Origin: Cochliopodium minus
Taxonomy: Eukaryota; Discosea; Himatismenida; Cochliopodiidae
DNA: 64,000 nt
Direction: 5' to 3'
Assembly (NCBI GenBank): GCA_024220525.1
Contig: JAMYWO010000103.1
Span: 1-64,000 of the forward strand
In this document: positions 56,099 through 64,000 of the stretch, in pieces
How positions within the stretch are numbered: position 1 is the first letter of the stretch
Layout: every line of letters begins with the position of its first letter
Translations under genes and position numbers: made by a program
Notes under the pieces: model-generated
Databases searched by the model: none
What the model saw: the letters and a program-made list of their open reading frames with translations, nothing else
What the model was told of the DNA's origin: nothing

Positions 56099-58484
56099 TT
56101 ATATACCAAAGATTCTAGAACAACAAGGAGCACAATAAATTTTGTTAGGTTTTTTTTCAATTTTTTTGTAGAGTTCATTAGAGGCCAGTTTTTTACGGCA
56201 GAAAGCACAACTAAAATGATCAACGTGAAACTTGGAACCACGCTTTGGATCGACAAACTCCTCTGTTTTGATGGGTAACTCGCAGATAGGACAGACGAGG
56301 CCGAGTTCGTCATAGTAATGGAGGTCACAGTATGGAGTTCCTTTGAGATGCATGTATGCTTTTGCGTCGAGAGTTTGGTCACAAGTTACGCAAGTGAAGC
56401 AATGAGGATGCCATTTTTTACCAACAGCTATTAAAAAAAAAGTATTAGTTATGAATAAATAAAAAAAAGATATATTAACGTTCAAATGGACTTTAATTAA
56501 ATTACAAAATGTGAAAAAATATGAAAGGTTTTGTTAAAAAAATGAACAATTTAAGAATTTTTTTGAAGATAAATGAATACAAACAAAAGTTTCAAAAAAT
56601 AATAAACTTGAAAAATAAAATATAAATAAAAGAATATTGAAAAATATTTTGAAATAAAAGTTTTATTTTTTGTTTACCATTAGCAACAACTTCTCTGATA
56701 GGTAAAGAACATTTGGTACATTTCTCAGAGAAAGTGTCATACCAATGAGACTCACAATAAGCATTGCCATCAGTACCATCCTTAGGGACTAAGTTGCTAA
56801 AGTCCTTTTTGCACTTGAAGCAGTTGAGGCATTTTTTATGATACAGTTTACCGAAAGAGGAGATCACGTCGTTAAGTTCGATCGTCTTTTTACATTTCTC
56901 GCAGTTACGGAGAACTCCCGCTTCAAAGTCCAAGTGTGTCACTTGTTTTGGGTCAAAGTTGAATATTACGTCGAATGGTGAGCTGTCTACTACTGATTCA
57001 AATTCGAATTTGACCTGTATTCATTTTTGTTTTTTATTAAAAAATTAAAAAAAAGGTTGATTTTATCTTTTATGTAATTATAATTTATATTTTGCTGTGT
57101 ATCAACAGAAATTTTTTTCTTATTTATTAATTATCGGTCATTTTAAATTAAATGGAAAATATGAAATATTTTAATTTTTTTATAATTTTAAATTTGAAGA
57201 TTTTGAGATAATATTAATTATTGATAGGGAATAGGGTTATATAGATTTTATATAGGTATGATTTTACTTAAATGATAAATATCAAAGCATATAATTTTCA
57301 ATATTAATTGAATGATGTATACCATGGTCTTTGGATCATATTCACCAAATCCAAAATCGAGATCCTGGTAGACAGAGGAAGAAGGAATATTGTTGCTCTT
57401 ATGATATTTGCTGACATTGATCTTATCACTGGTGATCTCGCCCTTCTTAGAGGAGCCTTCCACATCAAAGTTGAGAAAGTCCAATTCAGCGTTGTAAGAG
57501 AAGTTATTGGGAAGTTTCAAAGAGAAATCAGATTTGGAGACCTTCTCTTGGCTCACTGGCACTGATTTCTTGAGCTCCATCGATTTCATCAGCTCTATCT
57601 CCTCGTTTGTCATCACATCGTTGGAGCTTTTATTCTCTTCCATCGTGAATCTGAAGACGATCTCTGTTGCTCTTGGTATATTTGCTATTATTTCATTATT
57701 TCCCAATACTATGAGAAGAGAATGATTTAGAATAAGTTAAAATAAAATATTTTTTATTGTTCGTAGGCATTTATTAATATTATATTCTTATTTAGCTTGC
57801 TTCATAATTTAATATTGTTTTTATAATTAATATTGTGATTGTAATTTTCTTTTATGGTTATGCTGTCTGTTTTTGCTTCAATTTGATAGTAAATATTAGT
57901 TTTAATGTATAATTTTGTAAAAGGGAAATATCTTTAGTTGTTCTAATGATAATTTGGTTATTTTTTTAATATTATTTCTCTTGTTCGTTTTTAATGTTTA
58001 TTTAATGTTTCTTTAACATGATTTATAGTTTTTTAAAATTTTTGAAATATAATTTGTTTGAGATTGAATTATAACAGGCGAATAAAATAATTATGCTTTA
58101 TTGAAGATTCCTTGGTTGAGGAATCATATGGAATGTTTTTTAAAATTATATAAATATTATTTATAATATATCTTTGTTGAAATAGATTTAAAGGTATAAT
58201 CTTTGTGGATGTATGAAATCGGTAATTTTGAAGATATGGTATTATATTTTTGATTTATAATATTTTTATAACAGAAATTGTTCCTCGCTTTGATATATTA
58301 ATATATGAATGATGTTAATTTGTTTACTCTTTTTTGTTTCAGTATTTTCAATTGTCAATTTTTTCCCCACATAATTTAAATTTGATTTCTGTGCAAATTG
58401 TTCTGCCAAATCCCTTGCAGTGGTATTAGGCATACATGCTAATTTTTTATCTGTGATTTCAGAAGTGATCTTTACCACAATCAT
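56099..58484 (-). CDS. RA/ubiquitin-like plus triple-LIM protein
   Basis: Minus strand, start ATG 58484, stop TAA 56099, about five exons. The first exon (MIVVKITSEITDKKLACMP ... YVGKKLTIENTETKK) joins across a roughly 630-nt intron to ILGNNEIIANIPRATEIVFR, which together look like a Ras-association/ubiquitin-fold domain. A Ser/Lys linker follows (KINVSKYHKSNNIPSSS, DLDFGFGEYDPKTM). Then three LIM domains: CEKCKKTIELNDV ... H-x2-C-L-N-C-F-K-C; CTKCSLPIREVVAN ... HPHCFTCVTC; and CPICELPIKTEEFV ... HVDHFSCAFC. Each has eight Zn ligands in the C-x2-C-x(16-20)-H-x2-C pattern or a close variant. LIM proteins of this type are actin- and adhesion-associated scaffolds; an RA head would link it to Ras or Rap. 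The join of the first two exons is my inference from phase. Confidence 0.72.
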
Positions 58485-58946
58485 ACTCTCTTTTGATTCT
58501 TTTTTTTATATATTTTTTATTCAAAGGAGGATTTTATTCAAATTAATTCAATGGTCTTTGATTATTCACGAATATAAGATGATGAGAAAGGAAAGAATGA
58601 GTATTTTATTGAGCAATATAAAATTTTGGGCTATATTTCTATTTACCTTTGCCAAAAAAAAAAAATTTAAATATTTTTTTAATATTTTATTAATTTTGCT
58701 CAAACAATAAAGGCTTGATGCAAGCAAGTTCAAGTACCTTTTTCTATAGAAAATTTTTCACATTATTAAACATACATGATTACATTTGAGCGAATTATTT
58801 AAAAAAAATAATAATTGAAAATATATTGAAATGATTGAAAAAAATTGGTTTTCAAAGTGAGATCAGTTATTTGAAGGTTTCAATAATAAATTAAACGAAA
58901 ATGCAAAAAAGAAAAAAGAAAAAAAAAAAAGAAAAAAAGAAAAAAT
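58485..58946. other. Intergenic
   Basis: About 460 nt upstream of the RA-LIM gene and downstream of RasGEF, with a GAAAAAAG-rich purine run at 58905-58945. Nothing coding. Confidence 0.4.
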
Positions 58947-60870
58947 TTATTTCTCTCTAGGCTCCAAAAACAAAGAAGAATTTTCCAAAGCAGCACTATC
59001 ATAAGCAGGAGTCTCATTGATATAAGTTTGAAGAGGAGCAACCTCATTGAAATAATAAGGATGAGATTGAAAATTGGTAATGTTTTGAATGACAGTAGCC
59101 AAAAATCTTAGTTTGTTGAAATTAATGAGATCAGTGTTGACGATCTTGTCCGTATTACCATCATCAATGAACAATAGATCTTGCAAAAAGATTCCGAGGT
59201 AAGGAAGTGCAGGAGGGGTACATAATTGAAGCTGTTGTCTCATATTCAAAAAGTTTTCGTTACTGTCAGTAAGGTCCAGAAGTACTTGCCAGTCCTCCAT
59301 TGTCTTGGAAGAAACCAAAGACCATGTTTTTTTCATTCTCTTGATGGCACTATTTCTTAAACCTCCCACTATTTGCATCACCCCACAAAAATTGTTTATT
59401 TTTTTGCATTCAATACCTAAAAGAAAAGTAATTAAAAAATTTTTTTAAAATCGTTTTTTTTTTTTCATTTAAAACTCTTTACCTAATTTAATGATATAAG
59501 AGATAACTGCGGCTCTACCTTTTGGTGTTTTTTCCAAAACAATTTTAGTAGCGACCCAATCACTCAAATAGTTAAAAAAATCGATGAAGGCCAATATTTG
59601 GGGAGCATCTTTCTCTTTCTCTAAAGACTGCCACCTCTTTTGTAAACACTCTCTTGGTCTGATAGAAGAAAAAATTTTGAATCCCATTAAAGCGAATTGG
59701 CGGGCGAATTCTTCAGGATGAACATCAATGAATTTTATTGTTTTTTTCACTTTGTGTGATTTTGGTGGTGTTTCTGCTAAAACGGTTTCTTCTCGTTTCA
59801 ACTAAAGGATTAAAATAAAGATCATTAAAAATATTAAAAATCAATCGAGTCAGAATATGTTTTGAAAATAAAATATCTCTTCTTTGTTTTTGTTTATTAA
59901 AAAATGTATGAGAAAATGAATATTAAAAAAATTTTTAAGTTTTGAAAAAAAGATAAATAAATCATTATGATATAAAACTCAAAATAAAATCAAAGAAATA
60001 TTTTTTAAATTAATCAAAAAAAAAAAAAAAACAAAAATTTTTTACACTTCTTTCTATCAATTTTTCCACTTGTTTAACAGCTCCTTCCAACCCCTTCACT
60101 TGTGAAACTTTAGTTTTCAAAAAATCCAACACTCTAGTTCTGAGTACTTGATCTTGCTCGAATTCGAAAAAAGCTTTGGTGGCCCATGTTTTGATTGTGT
60201 TGACCACTCTCAATCTTACAGGGAATAGAATGTTGGTGTTCCATTCTTCTTTGTCCTTTTCTTCCAAGTTAGTGGGGTAAACCATTTCGAATGTAATCAT
60301 TTGAAAAGAAAAAAGATATTGGTAAGAATAATGCTGGAATAATTTGTATCTATTGATTAATAAAGTTCCATTTTATATTTATCCTCAATCATTTTTGATT
60401 ATATTGGAATCTCATTAAAAAAATCAAATAAAATACTTATCTGGCTATCAGTAATTTGAGAAACTTTTTTGGTGTAGAAAATGCAGTATATGTATAGATG
60501 AATTCAATCAAATATTGAGGATCTGTTCTCAAATTTTACATCAAAAATCAATGAAAAATTTTTTTTATATTTTTTTTCTCACCACTATATTCATGACTTG
60601 TTAATTTTTGAACTAATTTAGGTACATTTCCTCCTTGTATCTTTGGTCTCTTTTCATCATCTTTCAATTCATTAAATTTTATATTATTATCGTTATCTGC
60701 TTCTTCAAACAGATTTGTGGTTTCTAATTTTTCCAATATACTCTTTAACATTTTATCTAAGAATTCAGAAAAAAATTTTGTTTAGAATTGTTGGGAGGAG
60801 ATATGGTAAAGATAAATGTGAATGAAAATTATTAATAAGGCATACTTGAAGGTGATTTATTGGTTTCCAT
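58947..60870 (-). CDS. Ras guanine nucleotide exchange factor
   Basis: Minus strand. Start ATG 60870 (METNKSPS), stop at 58947, six exons, about 450 residues. The N-terminal REM/RasGEF-N region reads DPQYLIEFIYTYTAFSTPKK, then LKLLIAR and FPVRLRVVNTIKTWATKAFF. The catalytic CDC25 domain reads KFIDVHPEEFARQFALMGFK, RPRECLQKRWQ, CTPPALPYLGIFLQDLLFID and RFLATVIQNITNFQSHPYYF. The C-terminus ends with LFLEPREK. P-x-x-P-Y-L-G-x-x-L-x-D-L-x-F-I is the diagnostic CDC25 core that displaces nucleotide from Ras. The catalytic hairpin helix is complete. One intron (60350-60440) has a non-canonical 5' end. Confidence 0.85.
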
Positions 60871-61063
60871 GTATTTGTGAAAAAATTTTTATTGAACGTG
60901 AATTGTTCCAAAATTTTTTCTATTTTTTTTTTTTCTTTTTTAAAATTTGTTTTTTATTTTTGTGATGTTTTCCTTTTGTGATGGAAGATCTTTTCAAGGA
61001 TTGATTGCTTTGAATTATACTTGAATTGATTGAATAGTGTGTTGTAATAAAAATAAATAAAAA

Positions 61064-62662
61064 ATGACAGGAAATTCAATTAAAAGGAAGATCCAATCTT
61101 CTGCAATTGAATTCATTGGGTAAATTTAATAAAATAATAAATCCCAAATTATTCACTATTCTAATTTTTATTTCCAATATTAAAGGACCTATATCTTTGT
61201 TTTATCAATTAGGTAAATTTAAAATTATAATCAAAGAAATGCTCATATAACATTGATCTGATAAAAGTATTACAGGTAATAAATTATTATTCAAAAATGG
61301 TGAAAATGAATTTTATTTTTACATTTAAAAAAGGTTTTACAACAAATAGTGGAGCAATATTGATGCAACCATTGGCAGTAGGTGGATAATATCAACAAAA
61401 TAAAAAAAATTAATTTTCATTGGGAAAATATAAAAAGGATTAACTTTGGGTAAGCAACTAAAATTCAAAATTCAATTGCAAATTTATCAAAAAAAAATTA
61501 GGTGTTTTGGTAAAATTTTTAGTTATTAACTTTTTTTTTTAAAACTCTTACGTTTTGAAAGATATACTGGGGAGGAGATACATCGTTAGAAATTTAAATT
61601 TTAAAAATTTTAAAAATAATAAACTCTTAAAAACACAACTAGAGGGTCAGTTATTTTTATTTAAAAAAATTAATTATAATTCTAAAGCTTTTTAATAAAA
61701 GAGGACATTTTAACCCCGCAGTATCATTTGCAATGTTTTTGAACAAAAAATTATCATTAGACGAATTGTTTTTTTATATACTTTCTCAGCTAACTGCATC
61801 ATTATGCAGTGCACTAACTTCTAGGTAAAAAATTAACTTTTTGGGTGATTCTGCTTGTGGTTAATTATTTTTGGTTTTAGATATCTTGTTGGTGGAACTT
61901 CAATGGTAAATTTAGATTCTTTAAATCTTTAACTTTATAAATGTTTTTTAGCCTACACCTCTTGACGTTGGAAAGTAAAAATTTTTAAATTATATTTAAA
62001 TAAATCAATTGAAAAAAAATAATTTATATTCTTAAATAGGGGTCTTCTTGCCGAGGTTATATTTACTTTTGTTTTGGTGTCTGTTATTTTGAATGTAACA
62101 AAAAGATCTAATGATGTTGCTGCACTTGGTAGATTTATTTAAAAAATATCTTTTACAAATTTATCAATCAAAACAAATTTTAATTAATTTCATCAAATTT
62201 AGCTATTGGATTGAGTGTCTCTGTTGGCGCATTTAGTGCGGGTTCTATCTCTGGTGCAATGTAATTTTAAATAGTAAATTTTAACTTTAAATTAATTTTG
62301 ATATTATTTTAAATAGGTTCAATCCGGCTCCAGTAACAGAATTATTTTAAATTTTTAATTTTATTAGATTAATCTTTGAATTTAGGGTAAAATAAACTTT
62401 TTTTAACTTCTCTTTTCATTTATTTAAATTTTCGTTTTATTTTTTTTTAGCATTTGGTCTTATTGTGGTTCACTCTATTTTCCATTCTAAGAAGGGATGG
62501 TCTTATCTCTGGATTTATTTCCTTGGTCCTTTGTTGGGTGCTTTGATCTCTTTCATTGCTTTTAAATTTTTGATCGTCAAAGAAAAGAAGAATGGAAATT
62601 CTGGCAACAAATATTCCAACATCTTACTCGAAGAAGAAGAATATAGTATGGATGAAAGATAA
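61064..62662 (+). CDS. Aquaporin/MIP channel, 15 exons including micro-exons
   Basis: Exons: 61064-61119, 61186-61212, 61268-61275, 61334-61381, 61438-61449, 61502-61509, 61562-61584, 61702-61824, 61881-61905, 61952-61974, 62040-62128, 62203-62260, 62317-62332, 62386, 62451-62662. They total 729 nt, 242 residues, all phases agreeing. The product is a full MIP fold: AIEFIGTYIFVLSIS (TM1), QPLAVGLTLGVLIYWGG (TM2), SGHFNPAVSFAMF (first NPA), TAEVIF-type TM4 (GLLAEVIFTFVLVSVIL), AIGLSVSVGAFSAGSISGAM (TM5), FNPAPAFG (second NPA), and WIYFLGPLLGALISF (TM6), with an acidic cytosolic tail. The Arg that usually follows the second NPA is Pro here. Function: water or small-solute channel in plasma or vacuolar membrane. 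The exon-14 call rests on frame only. Confidence 0.75.
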
Positions 62663-62743
62663 ATAAATTCATTTTATTTTTTTAAAAAAATTTTTTTTTT
62701 TTTTTGTTGATTCGATCACGACTGAACTCCAAAAAAGATTCTT

Positions 62744-62992
62744 TTAATTAAACTTTATTTCTATTGATGTGACAAATTTTAAATATTTCTCAACTTCTAT
62801 AGGTTCTGGAAATCTTGCTTTTATCCATGATTTTACTCCTTCGTTGGTACTTGTTAACCATACGATTAGAGCATCTTCTCCTCTTTTGGATAGTTTCCAT
62901 CCTTGATATTCATTTTCAATACTAGATATTTCACCATCGTCATCATCATTGCAAGTATTGGCAAGAATATTAATAAACTTTGCCTCATCCAT
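62744..62992 (-). CDS. Small acidic protein of 82 residues, unknown
   Basis: Single-exon frame from ATG 62992 to TAA 62744, preceded by a T/A-rich leader. Sequence MDEAKFINILANTCNDDDDG, then GWKLSKRGEDALIVWLTSTN and WIKARFPEPIEVEKYLKFV is evenly composed and helical, unlike chance frames here. No family recognised. Divergent from the next gene, 59 nt away. Confidence 0.5.
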   Translation of the reverse strand: MDEAKFINILANTCNDDDDGEISSIENEYQGWKLSKRGEDALIVWLTSTNEGVKSWIKARFPEPIEVEKYLKFVTSIEIKFN

Positions 62993-63051
62993 TTTTTTTT
63001 TTTAGAAAAGATGAGAAATTAATTAATTAAATAAAAAATTGAAAAAATAAA

Positions 63052-64000
63052 ATGAAAAATATCAAAAAAGATTATCAAAAAATAATCAAAGGGCAATTAT
63101 ATAATCTCACCTCCATTCCAGAAGGATTTATAGATGATAATAGATTTGAGAAATTATACGAAAGAATTTCCAATCATTTTCTCCATTCCGCTCAAAGACT
63201 TCAAGAATGCATAGATCTGGGATGCATCGAATCGATGATGAATGGAATGAATCACAAAGATGAAAGAATAGTGGCCATATCATTGAGATTGTTCTCCATA
63301 TTCGTTTCATTATCTCAAGGGTAAAAAAAAAAAAATATTTTTAATAATAAATTTCACTGAAAAAGAAATAAATCAATTATCTCAAAACAATTTTTAACAT
63401 ATTCAAAAGATTTGAGGAAATACAAAAACAAAACAAACAAAATCTGATTGTGAATCTGATTGAATTTTCCAAATCTGAATTTCCAGTGATAAGAGAAGCA
63501 TCCTTCAAATCACTCATTAACGTACTGACTGACCATAAAGAAGAAGGGAACCTTGAAAGGACTAAAAAAAGTTTTTTCGTGGAAATATTGAAGAAAACAG
63601 ACTTCTTGCTTCCTCTCCTCTTTCTTTCTTTTAGTGATGAGAGTCATTTTGTCAAAAGATGTTCTTCTATTTTTTTGTGTAAGATCATTGATTGTGGAGA
63701 GAACGGAAATAATTTTATTTTCAATGAAAAATCACTTGATGGTCTAAAAAAAAAATTATTCAATTTTATTCAATTTATCTTTCATTTCATTTTTCATTTT
63801 TCATTTTCTAAATTTTTATTTATTAATACTATTTTCAATTTGGTTTACTAAAATTTATTATATTTTTATTGTTTATTATTTAATACTTTTATTATAACTT
63901 TTTATTTACAATCTACTTATGTAATTTATTTTCAATATTTTTAAAATTTTTTTTCATTTCTTTTTTTCATTAGAAATAAAAAGATACATGAGAAAAGAAG
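63052..64000 (+). CDS. HEAT/ARM-repeat-like protein, cut by window end
   Basis: Exon 1 from ATG 63052 to about 63320 (MKNIKKDYQKIIKGQLYNLT ... ISLRLFSIFVSLSQG), exon 2 about 63410-63741 (FEEIQKQNKQ, IREASFKSLINVLTDHKEE, LLPLLFLSFSDESHFVKRCS), and the start of exon 3 at 63974. Amphipathic helix pairs with hydrophobic spacing (IVAISLRLFSIFVSL; VIREASFKSLINVL; LPLLFLSFSDESHFVKRCSSIF) resemble HEAT/ARM repeats of scaffold proteins. The 3' end is outside the window. Confidence 0.55.

Noticed and set aside
1-64000. CRISPR arrays, operons, bacterial promoters or ribosome-binding sites
   Set aside because: The window is spliced eukaryotic DNA; no spaced direct repeats of CRISPR type were seen.

Overview
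Nuclear DNA of a very AT-rich, intron-dense protist that uses the standard genetic code (TAA, TAG and TGA all serve as stops). Introns are mostly 40-150 nt, T/A-rich and GT..AG, intergenic gaps are short, and start codons usually follow a run of A. The gene set combines a STAT-type SH2 transcription factor, actin-fragmin-kinase-like, RapGAP, RasGEF, RGS, RA-LIM and IST1 proteins with Asn-rich tracts. That suggests a free-living amoeboid organism (amoebozoan-like or a similar amoeboflagellate). I cannot place it further. A glycine cleavage H protein with a basic leader implies a mitochondrion. Gene models below are conceptual splices that I made by matching reading-frame phase at GT/AG sites.
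Layout, left to right. 0-8 kb: A-rich repeat, RapGAP 3' half, a nucleotidyltransferase/RNA-ligase-like fusion, STAT, and a BCNT/SWC5-like gene with frame problems. 8-16 kb: SLC10A7-like transporter, a GATase1-like protein, an AAAP amino acid transporter (with an N gap) and a 7TM protein. 16-28.5 kb: multi-PH protein, DDX47/Rrp3 helicase, a tandem pair of UBA-like/Cys-rich small proteins, a secreted PhoD-like phosphatase and an MFS transporter. 28.9-32.3 kb: two copies of an L1-like LINE beside gaps. 32.6-41.7 kb: a stray copy of the EF-2 3' end, EF-2 itself, GCSH, IST1, an actin-fragmin-kinase-like protein and an FAD monooxygenase. 41.8-49.9 kb: an RGS domain fused to an SLC13-type carrier (plus a decayed copy of its 3' end), an FkbM methyltransferase and a second GATase1-like paralog. 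50.5-64 kb: an unknown beta-rich protein, a 5'-truncated CDP-diacylglycerol synthase, Trm112, bZIP, an SCP-type phosphatase, RA-LIM, RasGEF, an aquaporin built from tiny exons, a small ORF and a HEAT-like protein cut by the window end.
How the genes fit together: most are housekeeping (translation, rRNA helicase, Trm112, lipid synthesis) or signalling (Ras/Rap regulators, STAT, PH, RGS, LIM). There is no operon logic. Neighbouring genes alternate strand, and several convergent pairs sit less than 70 nt apart. The points most worth a second look are the extreme micro-exons (including a predicted 1-nt exon) in the aquaporin gene, the RGS-SLC13 fusion, and the NTase-RNA ligase protein whose ligase lysine motif is degenerate.
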